From assembly GCA_003243445.1 (NCBI GenBank), contig QFQQ01000024.1, positions 1 to 64,000 on the forward strand: a DNA stretch of 64,000 bases, given 5' to 3'. The notes beneath the pieces are model-generated. The model was not told the origin of the DNA. It made no database searches and saw only the letters and a program-made list of their open reading frames with translations. Shown here piece by piece: positions 41,771 to 50,463 of this stretch (the stretch's first letter is position 1; the number at the start of each line of letters is the position of its first letter). The position numbers were made by a program, and so were the translations under genes. Origin of the DNA: Citrobacter freundii. GTDB taxonomy: Bacteria; Bacteroidota; Bacteroidia; Chitinophagales; Chitinophagaceae.

Positions 41771-42622
41771 ATGAAAAGCCTTTTCACAATCGTGCTCTTA
41801 TGTTTCATATCCGCGACACACGCTTTTGCCACACCGGTCGCTGATACCAGCATTACTCATCTGCAGGATGGGAAATTGGATGAATGGGACAAAAGCAGGT
41901 TTTATATGGATGATGATACAAAGATCAGTTATGCCATAGATAACGACGGACAGTTTTTATACATCGGTTTGCAAATTCCTGAGCTCTCTACGCAAATGAA
42001 ATTAATGCGGACCGGCATGACTGTCTATATTGATCTGAAAGGAAAAAGGAAAACCGGTCGCGGTATCGAGTTCCCGGTCACACCGGACAAAGGAGATGGC
42101 GTTCCGGCAATGGAAGCCGGCTCACGTCAGTCCAGAAACGAAGACGAGATCAGAGATCCTGCAAAGAGAAACGCAACTATGATCATGATGCGAAATGGGA
42201 TGGCGGTGAAGCAACTGAACACGCTCAGGTTGACGGGCTTTGGTGATGGCGATGCATCCCAACAGATCCTGAATGCGCCAGGTAGCGTGCAGGTGGCGTA
42301 TAAATGTGACACGTCGGAAACGATGGAGATTGAATACAGGATCCCGCTTTCATTGCTTGACGGAAATGCTAAGTTGAATGGTAAGCAGATCAGTATTGGT
42401 TGTAAGATCCATGCAATGGAAATGCGCGCCGGAGGCGGGTTCAATGGCGGTAACGGAGGAATGGGTGGAATGGGCGGAGGAGGAATGCGCGCCGGCGCAG
42501 CCGGTCGTATGGGCGGTAGCGGCCGCGGCATGGGCATGGGCGGAATGGGAAGCGGAATGAGCCGGGAAACCATGATGCGTGAGCAATCCTTCTGGGCAAA
42601 GTATACATTTACCGGTCTCTAA
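41771..42622 (+). CDS. Exported beta-sandwich protein with Gly/Met-rich tail
   Basis: A 283-residue protein with a signal peptide (MKSLFTIVLLCFISATHAFA). The body resembles a carbohydrate-binding/DOMON-like sandwich (GKLDEWDKSRFYMDDDTKISYAIDNDGQFLYIGLQ ... MTVYIDLKGKRKTGRGIEFPV). Residues about 217-268 are a low-complexity Gly-Met-Arg region (GGNGGMGGMGGGGMRAG). The C-terminus (QSFWAKYTFTGL) returns to beta. Methionine-rich tails can bind copper or be flexible linkers; this is speculative. A terminator follows. Confidence 0.65.
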   Translation: MKSLFTIVLLCFISATHAFATPVADTSITHLQDGKLDEWDKSRFYMDDDTKISYAIDNDGQFLYIGLQIPELSTQMKLMRTGMTVYIDLKGKRKTGRGIEFPVTPDKGDGVPAMEAGSRQSRNEDEIRDPAKRNATMIMMRNGMAVKQLNTLRLTGFGDGDASQQILNAPGSVQVAYKCDTSETMEIEYRIPLSLLDGNAKLNGKQISIGCKIHAMEMRAGGGFNGGNGGMGGMGGGGMRAGAAGRMGGSGRGMGMGGMGSGMSRETMMREQSFWAKYTFTGL

Positions 42623-42640
42623 CCCTTCATATATAAAACA

Positions 42641-42682
42641 GGCGCAGCTCCGGATATAATGCCAGGGCTGCGCTATTTTTTT
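42641..42682 (+). terminator. Terminator after the Gly/Met-rich protein gene
   Basis: GCGCAGC (42642-42648) pairs with GCTGCGC (42667-42673), followed by TATTTTTTTATG. It ends at the stop of the next (convergent) gene. Confidence 0.7.
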
Positions 42683-43580
42683 ATGCATAAGAGAATGGGC
42701 TGTTGGCACCGATATGTGTAGTCCTGATCGATGGGAATTTCTTCTTGAGCCAATCGGCCATATAGGCGGAGCCGGGTTCTTCGCTTGGAATATGGCCAAG
42801 TATGATCAGAGAAAGATCGTCACCTTTTGATCGTGCATCGCGGACGTATTCTGCCGTTTCCCATTCCTGTATTTCGCCACACATCAGCACATCTGGTTTT
42901 TGCCGGCCAATTGCTTTTATCTGATTTTGGCCGCCGGAAGCGCCGGGCATCAGTAGTATCTTTTTGCAGGATTGCTGAGGTGAACCGATATAGCGAAGCT
43001 CCTTTATTTTCAGTGATTGTTTGGCATGTGCGATCAGTTGTTGCAGGTTCATCGGATTGATCATAGCAATACCTGTAGTGGTATCATAGGATTTTGTCCA
43101 GCCAAGCTGTTTGATCACATAATTATCCACTCCATCAGGGACGTGTGAATGAATGTAGTCATGATTTCTCCAAACAGCGATATTGTGTTTTTTCAGCAGG
43201 TTCATTTTATAATTGAACACATCGTCATTTTCAAGCCATTTGGTTTCGTCAAGATGATTATAAAAAGTCGGCTCATGCGCGATGATGAAATTTACGCCGC
43301 TGGCAATGGCTTTGTTGATGATCTCGATTGTAGCAAACATCGTTGTGATGACGCCTCTCACTTTGATATCGCGGTTACCCGCCTTCAGGGTATCGACAGT
43401 TTTTTCAAATGGCGCGCCCTGCACTTCGGCGATAAATGCATCCATGATGTTGCCGACGGTCAATTCTTCTTTATTTGCCGCAAATACATTTCCGGAAGCG
43501 GATAAGAGCGCAGCTGAGGCGAGTGCTTTCCCGGATAGGCTGATGAACTGGCGACGGGAGGAAGGGTTGATTTTTTGCAT
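42681..43580 (-). CDS. Tat-exported NIF3-like dinuclear metal protein
   Basis: A 299-residue protein. The N-terminus is a twin-arginine signal (SSRRQFISLSGKALASAALLSASG), so it is probably exported folded. The body is NIF3-like (GTP cyclohydrolase I type 2 fold): ITTMFATIEIINKAIASGVNFIIAHEPTFYNH contains the metal-ligand His, and WRNHDYIHSHVPDG and LGHIPSEEPG complete the site. NIF3 proteins are usually cytosolic hexamers, so a Tat signal is notable. The reaction is unknown. Confidence 0.85.
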   Translation of the reverse strand: MQKINPSSRRQFISLSGKALASAALLSASGNVFAANKEELTVGNIMDAFIAEVQGAPFEKTVDTLKAGNRDIKVRGVITTMFATIEIINKAIASGVNFIIAHEPTFYNHLDETKWLENDDVFNYKMNLLKKHNIAVWRNHDYIHSHVPDGVDNYVIKQLGWTKSYDTTTGIAMINPMNLQQLIAHAKQSLKIKELRYIGSPQQSCKKILLMPGASGGQNQIKAIGRQKPDVLMCGEIQEWETAEYVRDARSKGDDLSLIILGHIPSEEPGSAYMADWLKKKFPSIRTTHIGANSPFSYA

Positions 43581-43818
43581 ATGGGACAGGGGTATTAATG
43601 CTGTATTGTTGATATGCCCGAGGTTAAATTTATTGAATAAAGCTTGTATTTCACGGTTTCTGTTGTTGAATGATTGGTGAGCTCATAAAACATTTGAATG
43701 AGATGGGCTTTGTTTTTTCACCACGATCTTCCTGTTATTTTCCCCAAACCTTTTGTGTTTTACTCTTGGTATCCCCCCAGCCATGATAGTATCTTTATTC
43801 AACAAAAGCTTTTTATTC

Positions 43819-43876
43819 GCCGTCCTCATGGAGGACCAAGGGCGTCGGGCGGTTCTTCATTGAGGACGGCTTTTTT
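43819..43876 (+). terminator. Stand-alone intrinsic terminator
   Basis: GCCGTCCTCA (43819-43828) pairs perfectly with TGAGGACGGC (43861-43870), followed by TTTTTTACT. No coding region ends just upstream (the nearest gene is divergent at 43580), so it may end a small RNA or leader. Confidence 0.7.
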
Positions 43877-43907
43877 ACTATTGACCGAAAGGTCAGAAAC
43901 TTTAAAA

Positions 43908-44117
43908 ATGAATGATATGAAACAGGAAAATATAAGAAATGAAGTAGATGAAGGGAAAAGAGAAAAGGGAACCAGGGTAGACATGAAGTTGTTGAAACAG
44001 CTTTGTGAAAGGAGTGCTTATATGTGGGCAGGTCTATTAAAAAAATTAGCAGTCAGCAGGAAGGCAAGAGATATTAAAAATTCAATATTGAGTTTTCCAG
44101 CTCATGGCTCAACTTAA
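43908..44117 (+). CDS. Possible small basic protein
   Basis: A 69-residue frame (MNDMKQENIRNEVDEGKRE...KLLKQLCERSAYMWAGLLKKLAVSRKARDI), charged and helical. It lies just after the terminator at 43819-43876. There is no recognised family, and the codon evidence is weak. It could be real or a chance frame. The following 44118-44420 gap holds nothing further. Confidence 0.3.
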   Translation: MNDMKQENIRNEVDEGKREKGTRVDMKLLKQLCERSAYMWAGLLKKLAVSRKARDIKNSILSFPAHGST

Positions 44118-44420
44118 ACTTTCAGGATCACTTTTCGATAAATAGAAAATAGAAAACAGAAAAACAAGATAACATCCAGAGAAATCCTCCTTCCCCCACC
44201 CCCCGGCCCGGGGCACGGGAAGGTGTGCCTGGTCAGGATGAAAGCGCAGCAGAACTGCGACCGGCAGTAATGACCGGTTAAACGAGTTTGACCTGCGCCC
44301 TTCCCGCCATTCCGCCACAAAACTTTTTCTCCTCCAAATTGTTCCCGGCCATCCGAAGTCATTCTGCGCTGCCACTACGTCATTTATTTCAACTGGTAAG
44401 TCCTTTGATGTTCATTAACC

Positions 44421-45404
44421 ATGATCCAGACAATCTCTTTCCAGCCGGTTGATGACAGCCGGCTTTTAGACACCTACAGCAATACCGTCAGCTCGGTTGC
44501 GCAGTCAGCATCCGATTCTGTCGTACATATTATTGTGCAGAAAGAAGTGGTTAATCGCCAGACCAGGCAAAAACAAACAATGCCCGGCAGCGGTACAGGC
44601 TTTATCATCAGCAGCGATGGTTATATCGTCACAAATAACCACGTAGTTGAAGATTCTACTTCCATCAAAGTCATTCTCACCAATGGCACTGAAGCAACCG
44701 CCCAACTCAGGGGAACGGATCCAAGCACAGATATCGCTGTTCTTAAAATACATGAGTATGGCCTTAAGAGCCTGCAATTTGCCAACAGCAAACAATTAAA
44801 ACCCGGTCAGATCGCCATCGCAATCGGAAACCCGATGGGATTACAGTTCACCGTTACGGCCGGCGTTGTAAGTGCACTTGGGCGTAGCCTGCGTGCTTCA
44901 AACGGCAGATTGATCGATGATGTGATACAAACCGATGCGGCGTTGAATCCGGGTAACAGCGGCGGGCCGTTACTGAACAGCGCGGGACAAGTGATTGGAG
45001 TAAACACCGCTATCATCAACGGAGGTCAGGGGCTTTGTTTTGCAGTAAGCAGTAATCTCGCAGCATATGTTGCCGGGAAACTGATCATCGAAGGAAAAGT
45101 GCGCAGAGCTTACCTCGGAATTGCGGGCAATAATGTGGCGTTGACCGAAAGAATGATCGCATCAAACCGGCTGAACCATAGATCAGGCGTGTATGTAAGT
45201 GAAGTGATTGCCGATGCCCCCGCTATCAACAACGAGATCCGGACCGGTGATATCATCATTTCATTCAACCAGCAGCCTATCGCCGGTATAGACGACCTGC
45301 ATAGTAAACTCAGTGGCGAAATGATCGGAGAATACGCAACACTTGGCGTATTACGGAATGGTTACAAAAAAGACCTGCAGGTATTGCCGGGAGAAACGCC
45401 CTGA
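44421..45404 (+). CDS. HtrA-like serine protease with PDZ, without signal peptide
   Basis: A 327-residue trypsin-like protease with the catalytic triad His74 (TNNHVVED), Asp104 (STDIAVLK) and Ser180 (NPGNSGGPLL), followed by a PDZ domain (YLGIAGNNVALTERMI ... SGVYVSEVIADAPAINNEIRTGDIIISFNQQPIAGIDDL). The N-terminus (MIQTISFQPVDDSRLLDTYS) is polar, with no signal peptide or membrane anchor. It may therefore act in the cytosol, unlike DegP/DegS. It is close to some stress-linked or conflict-linked trypsin-like proteases. A start further upstream is not available because the frame is closed. Confidence 0.85.
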   Translation: MIQTISFQPVDDSRLLDTYSNTVSSVAQSASDSVVHIIVQKEVVNRQTRQKQTMPGSGTGFIISSDGYIVTNNHVVEDSTSIKVILTNGTEATAQLRGTDPSTDIAVLKIHEYGLKSLQFANSKQLKPGQIAIAIGNPMGLQFTVTAGVVSALGRSLRASNGRLIDDVIQTDAALNPGNSGGPLLNSAGQVIGVNTAIINGGQGLCFAVSSNLAAYVAGKLIIEGKVRRAYLGIAGNNVALTERMIASNRLNHRSGVYVSEVIADAPAINNEIRTGDIIISFNQQPIAGIDDLHSKLSGEMIGEYATLGVLRNGYKKDLQVLPGETP

Positions 45405-45411
45405 GTCCTGG

Positions 45412-46197
45412 TTAGTCAACAGGATACTGGCCAATGGCATCTGCTCCACCCTCTTCAAATTTTATCACTTCAGGGCTAAGCGGGTGACCGGACTTTTTAT
45501 ATTCTTCCACCACAACGCCTCCGATCTTCTGCGTAAAGAAATCGAAGTCGGCATCAGAAAAAATGTAACAGAAATCCCTTACAGGTAATACTGCATAAAA
45601 CGGGAATCCAAATAGCGGCTCAATTTTCTCCCGGATGGAAGGCGCGAACAACAAAGCTGTTTTTAATGACGGTTGATCAGATTCAATAAAGCCCAGCTTT
45701 CTTCCTTCGATCAATTCGTATTTGATCGTTGCTTCTCTCAACAACAGATCTGTATTCCTGCCGGCTTGTTCTTCGAGTTCTTTTTGTGAAATATTCCATC
45801 GCTCCATTTCACTGTAATCTATCCATGTCAGTTTATTGCCACCAGTATAAACGTAAACTTTTCCAAAGATCATCGTGATCGGCTGATAGATTGGGTCTCC
45901 GGCCAGTGCCGTTAACGGCAGTAAAGAAAAATAGATCTGATCCTTCACCTGCTCCCAACTGCCGGGCGCATTCATCTTTACGTCCGCAACAACCTTTACA
46001 AACTCCGTTATTGCGTTTTCATCGCCGTCACGCTCATAGTTACGTCTCAAATTATCCAGGCTGACTTTGAGTTGTACTTCACCACGAAATATATTGATCA
46101 ATCCATCTGATTCTACTGAGGCTATCCTCATCCCCCTTTCCTCGATACCTGCCTTGAATTTCTCAAATACAAAGTCTTCTGAAATATGATCGGTCAT
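45412..46197 (-). CDS. DUF1444-like protein
   Basis: A 261-residue cytosolic protein. The N-terminal portion (VFEKFKAGIEERGMRIASVESDGLINIFRGEVQLKVSLDNLRRNYERDG) resembles DUF1444/YtpQ. The remainder alternates helices and strands with no known catalytic motif. It is convergent with the HtrA-like gene, with only 7 nt between stops. The function is unknown. Confidence 0.6.
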   Translation of the reverse strand: MTDHISEDFVFEKFKAGIEERGMRIASVESDGLINIFRGEVQLKVSLDNLRRNYERDGDENAITEFVKVVADVKMNAPGSWEQVKDQIYFSLLPLTALAGDPIYQPITMIFGKVYVYTGGNKLTWIDYSEMERWNISQKELEEQAGRNTDLLLREATIKYELIEGRKLGFIESDQPSLKTALLFAPSIREKIEPLFGFPFYAVLPVRDFCYIFSDADFDFFTQKIGGVVVEEYKKSGHPLSPEVIKFEEGGADAIGQYPVD

Positions 46198-46246
46198 CTT
46201 CTTTTATTTACTATCAATGATCACCGCAAAGCTCAATAAAAATCTC

Positions 46247-47659
46247 TTACTTTCCATAAAACACTTTATACCCCCAGGCAGGAAGTTCTATTGTATCTTC
46301 TCCCTGTATCGATTGCTCTTTTCCTGTAAACAGTTCCGTATATGTCCCGGTGAAATAGTTGGCATGCAGTACAACCTTCACCGGTTTATCACTAAAGTTG
46401 ATCACTGGCAATACCTTATTACCATTCTTTTCTCTGAAAAATGAAATGACCTGTTGGGGCTTATCATTATATACCCTCACCATCTCACCGCCCGCTGCCC
46501 CATTCCACAAAGCCTGGTTCGTATGTTTTAATGTAAACAGTTTCTTATACATCTCATAGAACGGATGCTGTCTCCATTTGATCGGATCCTTATCGAAAAA
46601 CTTCAGCGAACGATCCAATCCCGCTTCCTGCCCGCTATATACCAGTGGCATCCCATTCACTGTTCCCGCCATCACCATACATGCTTCCAGGCCTTTTCCG
46701 AAATTGGTATATTGATTTCCCTCCCAGGAGTTTTTATCATGATTTTCCGTAAACGTCATTCTGTAAGCATCCGGCGGAACCGTATTCACATCATGCGCCA
46801 TATACTCCACCAAACCACCAATTCCTTTTTTGCCAGTTGCAGCATCCTTTAGTTTATCCCACAAGGTCCAGGAGTAGGTCATATCAAATGCTTTCTTATA
46901 CAGGTCGCGCGACTCCCATTCGGCCAGCATAAAGACCGGCTTGATCGCATCCAGTTCACTTCTGACATTATCCCAGAAATCAACCGGTATAAAACCGGCC
47001 ACATCACAACGATAGCCGTCAATGTTTGCCTCCTTTACCCAATACTTCATCGCATCTGTCATATATTTGCGAAGGCCCGGCTGATTGTAATCAAAATCGA
47101 TTATATCTTCCCAATCATACCAGGGTGTCGGCTGAAAATTTCCTTCCCGCGTTTTCGTATACCATTCAGGATGCTCAGTCACCAACTTATTATCCCATGC
47201 AGAGTGGTTGGCCACCCAATCCACGATCACGTGCATACCCATCACATGGATCGTATCCACCAGCGATTTCAGATCAGCCATCGTACCAAACTCAGGATTT
47301 ACGGCCAAATAGTCCTTAACGGAGTATTCACTTCCCAACGAGCCCTTCCTGTTCTTCACACCGATTGGGTTAATGGGCATAAGCCAGATAATATCAATCC
47401 CCATCTCTTTTAATCTTGACAAATGCGGACGGAAAGCATTGAAGGTACCCTCCGGTGTAAACTGCCTTATATTCACTTCATAGATCGTCGCATTCTTACT
47501 CCAATCAGGATGTTTTAATTCCACATAGTTTACTGGCTGGTATCGGCTGCTGTCGGAACTTACCGTACTGGCTTGCTCCGTTTTCACCTGATCTGATTTA
47601 TCACGGCATTGGCTAAAACCAATCATCAAAAAAAGACCGGCAATAAAAAAACGTCTCAT
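46247..47659 (-). CDS. GH13 alpha-amylase lipoprotein
   Basis: A 470-residue glycoside hydrolase family 13 enzyme. The N-terminus is a lipoprotein signal (MRRFFIAGLFLMIGFSQC). Conserved regions: region I DWVANHS, region II GYRCDVAGF with the nucleophile Asp, region III MLAEWES with the acid/base Glu, and region IV TENHDKNSW with the third Asp. A C-terminal beta domain (VRVYNDKPQQVISFFREKNGNKVLPVINFSDKPV) follows. It hydrolyses alpha-glucans at the cell surface or periplasm. No sus transporter is nearby, so it is a stand-alone enzyme. Confidence 0.92.
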   Translation of the reverse strand: MRRFFIAGLFLMIGFSQCRDKSDQVKTEQASTVSSDSSRYQPVNYVELKHPDWSKNATIYEVNIRQFTPEGTFNAFRPHLSRLKEMGIDIIWLMPINPIGVKNRKGSLGSEYSVKDYLAVNPEFGTMADLKSLVDTIHVMGMHVIVDWVANHSAWDNKLVTEHPEWYTKTREGNFQPTPWYDWEDIIDFDYNQPGLRKYMTDAMKYWVKEANIDGYRCDVAGFIPVDFWDNVRSELDAIKPVFMLAEWESRDLYKKAFDMTYSWTLWDKLKDAATGKKGIGGLVEYMAHDVNTVPPDAYRMTFTENHDKNSWEGNQYTNFGKGLEACMVMAGTVNGMPLVYSGQEAGLDRSLKFFDKDPIKWRQHPFYEMYKKLFTLKHTNQALWNGAAGGEMVRVYNDKPQQVISFFREKNGNKVLPVINFSDKPVKVVLHANYFTGTYTELFTGKEQSIQGEDTIELPAWGYKVFYGK

Positions 47660-47798
47660 TGGCAAGAGTTAAGATGAAGAATCTGGATATGGTCCTGAAG
47701 TTATTTCATTTGTATCAGGCAGTAAAACCATTTCCTACAGATATCATGCCTTATCAATAGTTGGAAAGTTTTTTTACTTTCACAGAGCAATTCACCTT

Positions 47799-48344
47799 AT
47801 GAAAAGACTGCTGGGCATTTCTTGTATAACGGTCACCATCCTGGGGCTTTTCTTCTTCCGGAATTATCAAGGTTCTCTCATTCCTTTTCCTTTTGTTTGG
47901 GTCACTCTTCTCATTGGCATCGGCGGATTCGGTTTCTTTTTGATCTATCTATCTTATAAGCAAAAATTCGATAGGATTGACAGCACGGTCAATGAACAAA
48001 TCAAATCATTTAAGGCGAACGCAACACGTATCCTGGTAGATTTCGACAAATGTGAATTCAGGAGCGGGTCTTACAGGATCGAAAAAGATCACCCAAGTGT
48101 TCCTCTGGTCGCCATACTTGTACCGACTGCGCTGGCTTTTGATGATAATACGGTCATCGAAAATATCAGCTCATCCTATTTGATCTATACACATGACGAA
48201 AATGGTACGGAGAGGCGTTATATCAGTCAGGCCTTTCCTTTTGAAGAACCTGTTTTGAAAATGCATGTGCTAAAAAAAGAAGTCAGTCTGTATGTGAGCA
48301 ACCTGGGAGATGGCCGTTATTATTTTGAACTGGAAAATAAATAA
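47799..48344 (+). CDS. Two-helix membrane protein of unknown function
   Basis: A 181-residue protein with two N-terminal membrane helices (about residues 4-20 and 32-52), then a soluble beta-rich domain (ARILVDFDKCEFRSGSYRIEK ... LYVSNLGDGRYYFELENK) presumably in the cytosol. No known family. It is convergent with rtcB. Confidence 0.6.
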   Translation: MKRLLGISCITVTILGLFFFRNYQGSLIPFPFVWVTLLIGIGGFGFFLIYLSYKQKFDRIDSTVNEQIKSFKANATRILVDFDKCEFRSGSYRIEKDHPSVPLVAILVPTALAFDDNTVIENISSSYLIYTHDENGTERRYISQAFPFEEPVLKMHVLKKEVSLYVSNLGDGRYYFELENK

Positions 48345-48412
48345 CGAAGGCTTCGGCCCGCCCCCCGGCAATCGCCTTATCGCCAGCTCAGACGTTTTCT
48401 TATTCTGATAAA

Positions 48413-48440
48413 AATGGCCGGTCATTGCAGACCAGCCATT
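48413..48440 (-). terminator. Terminator of the RtcB gene
   Basis: AATGGC-C-GGTC (48413-48423) pairs with GACC-A-GCCATT (48430-48440). On the minus strand the stem is followed by TTTTATC. Confidence 0.7.
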
Positions 48441-48446
48441 CAATTT

Positions 48447-49577
48447 TCAGATCTCAGTAAACTTAATGGTCACTATCGGGTTTGTCTGCGTTATTTTTTT
48501 GAGATATGGATGATGTAACAAAACATCACTGCTATCCTTATACGCAAAATCAAACTCCTGTATATACCCCGAAGGAAAATTCCCGGATCTGTCCAGCAAC
48601 TCAGAAAACTGTTGACGGTACTCCCTCCGTTGCTTTTCCTTCAGCACAGTCCTCCAGTATTTCATCGCATCATAACGCGATAGTTTTCTTCCCGCACCAT
48701 GTGCACACGAGAATAGCGCTTCGGAAAGTAGCTGTTTGTCAGCTGCCGTTACAAGCAAGCTACCGCGGGACATTGACAACGGAATCACCGCGATCTTACC
48801 CATATTCAACTCGGTACTTCCTTTTCTATGCAAGATCCTGTCCTTTTCAAAACGGATGTGGTTATGCATTGAGTCCTGTATTAAATACGGTGTTCCATAC
48901 AGTTCACCTGTTTCAGGGCATGTTTTGTAATCATTAAAAAGATATGTTTTCGGGATCAGTCGTTTTTCACAACGGATATATCCCGCCTGCTGCAGAAAGA
49001 TCATTGTCTTAAGCACAAAATTCTTTCGTCTTTCATATCCTGATAATAATACACTTTCATACTCTTTTAAAAATTGAGGTGTTAAAAAATCCCGGTGAAC
49101 ATACCCCGCATTTTCACCCGTTTCCAAAGCGAATTGCCGTGTCAGCTCAACACCCGATTGATATAATGCAATTCCACGATTACGCGTACCAGTGTGACAA
49201 ATAATATACACCGCCTCTTCGTCTTCTTCAATGGAGAGAAAATGGTTGCCGCCTCCAAGTCCTTCATCCGTCATTTTGGAATGAGCGAAACTAAGCGCCG
49301 CATAATGTTGCTGCTTGTCAAATGGCTTCAGCCAGTTTGTTTTCGATATCTTTAAAAATTGTACCCCGCAGCCGATATCCTTTCCGGTAATGGACAGATA
49401 CACATGATCACCTGTTTCGAAAGCAACGCCTACGGGCAATGCTTTTTCCTGACAATAGTGAATATCCGTAAACGCGCAGATCCGGTTTACATACGGCTTG
49501 CCGGCATACTGTTGCAATTGCTCCAGCGCATTGTGTTCAATGGCCGAAGCATTGCAATTGAATGCAATAGACTTCAT
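48447..49577 (-). CDS. rtcB: RtcB-family RNA ligase (short form)
   Basis: A 376-residue RtcB homologue, shorter than the 400-480 residues usual for housekeeping RtcB and close to the short (PrfH-coupled-like) subfamily. All core residues are visible: Asp67 and Cys70 (DIGCG), Asn111 and His112 (GLGGGNHF), His128 (CHTGTRNRG), His238 (MHNH), the SMSRGS loop, and the guanylylated His293 (AHGAGR). RtcB joins 2',3'-cyclic phosphate or 3'-phosphate and 5'-OH ends with GTP and manganese, repairing cut tRNA or rRNA. No archease, rtcA, prfH or rtcR is adjacent. It is transcribed alone; 13 kb from the WYL/tRNA-like/RING-TerD locus. Confidence 0.9.
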   Translation of the reverse strand: MKSIAFNCNASAIEHNALEQLQQYAGKPYVNRICAFTDIHYCQEKALPVGVAFETGDHVYLSITGKDIGCGVQFLKISKTNWLKPFDKQQHYAALSFAHSKMTDEGLGGGNHFLSIEEDEEAVYIICHTGTRNRGIALYQSGVELTRQFALETGENAGYVHRDFLTPQFLKEYESVLLSGYERRKNFVLKTMIFLQQAGYIRCEKRLIPKTYLFNDYKTCPETGELYGTPYLIQDSMHNHIRFEKDRILHRKGSTELNMGKIAVIPLSMSRGSLLVTAADKQLLSEALFSCAHGAGRKLSRYDAMKYWRTVLKEKQRREYRQQFSELLDRSGNFPSGYIQEFDFAYKDSSDVLLHHPYLKKITQTNPIVTIKFTEI

Positions 49578-49852
49578 GTTCTTTGATTTCTTATGAAAAA
49601 AGATTAATTCGTGGGGCTTGGCAGGAACATCTGCCCCTTCAGAGATGTCAGCAGCCGAATTGTTTTCGGAGCTGCAAAGCTAGCAATAAAATTTACATTT
49701 CCGAAACGTTCAATCCGTAAAGGTCGCAACCAGCCCTTATTTTGGCGCGATCGGGCATCGTCCAAATTAAGCTGGTATGGTAATTTTAGAAAGTTAATAA
49801 CTGAGCCTGCCAGAAGATCTCAGATCAGATTGCCTTAACCAAACTTAAACAT

Positions 49853-50311
49853 ATGGAAAAGATTCATTTTGACATCGACATCAAAGCGCCCGCAGCTACC
49901 GTGTTTAATGCCGTAGTGGACAAAAAACTTTTCGAAGAATGGACTGCGGAATTCAACCCCACCTCCACCTATGAAGGCGGATGGAACAAAAACGATAAGA
50001 TCCTTTTTGTAGGTACAACCAAAGAAGGAAAACGTGAAGGAATGGTTTCAAAGATCAAAGAAAACATTCCTCACAAACAGATCTCCATTCAACATCTCGG
50101 CTTTATAATGGACGACAAAGAAGTAATGGAAGGACCCGAAATCGATAAATGGAAAAACGCGATGGAAGAATACTTCCTGGAAGAAAAAAACGGCCTGACC
50201 AACTTCAAAGTAGCAATTGATGTCGCATCAGACATGAAAGATTATTTCGTACAAACCTGGCCAAAAGCACTGAACAAACTGAAAGAGATTGCGGAAAGAG
50301 AAGCATCTTAA
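49853..50311 (+). CDS. SRPBCC/AHSA1-domain protein
   Basis: A 152-residue START-like (SRPBCC) protein: KIHFDIDIKAPAATVFNAVVDKKLFEEWTAEFNPTSTYEGGWNKNDKI is the AHSA1 opening, and the C-terminal helix YFVQTWPKALNKLKEIAE closes the fold. Such proteins bind hydrophobic ligands; no enzymatic residues are evident. A -7-like TAATTTTA lies near 49781. A strong terminator follows. Confidence 0.85.
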   Translation: MEKIHFDIDIKAPAATVFNAVVDKKLFEEWTAEFNPTSTYEGGWNKNDKILFVGTTKEGKREGMVSKIKENIPHKQISIQHLGFIMDDKEVMEGPEIDKWKNAMEEYFLEEKNGLTNFKVAIDVASDMKDYFVQTWPKALNKLKEIAEREAS

Positions 50312-50325
50312 GTCCCGGAATAAAT

Positions 50326-50386
50326 AAAGCCAGCGTTAAACAGGTTTGAGATTATTTCAACTCTGTTTAACGCTGGCTTTTTTATT
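50326..50386 (+). terminator. Strong terminator, 18-bp perfect stem
   Basis: AAAGCCAGCGTTAAACAG (50326-50343) pairs exactly with CTGTTTAACGCTGGCTTT (50363-50380), followed by TTTATTG. Confidence 0.85.
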
Positions 50387-50463
50387 GCCCGGTAATTTAA
50401 TCAGATCAGGATCAAATACCGCGTTCCTTAAAAATCCATTTCACACCTAACTCCCGCTCGCTA

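Noticed and set aside
42127..42573. Proline-rich minus-strand frame
   Set aside because: It is the antisense of the Gly/Met-rich tail of the 41771-42622 protein; low-complexity sequence opens frames on both strands.
43698..43907. N-terminal extension of the small 43908 frame
   Set aside because: It runs through the 43819-43876 terminator hairpin; only the part from 43908 could be a gene.
49611..49838. Small plus-strand frame before the SRPBCC gene
   Set aside because: It lies in the divergent promoter region between rtcB and the SRPBCC gene, has a TAATTTTA -7-like element within it and no recognisable start signal.
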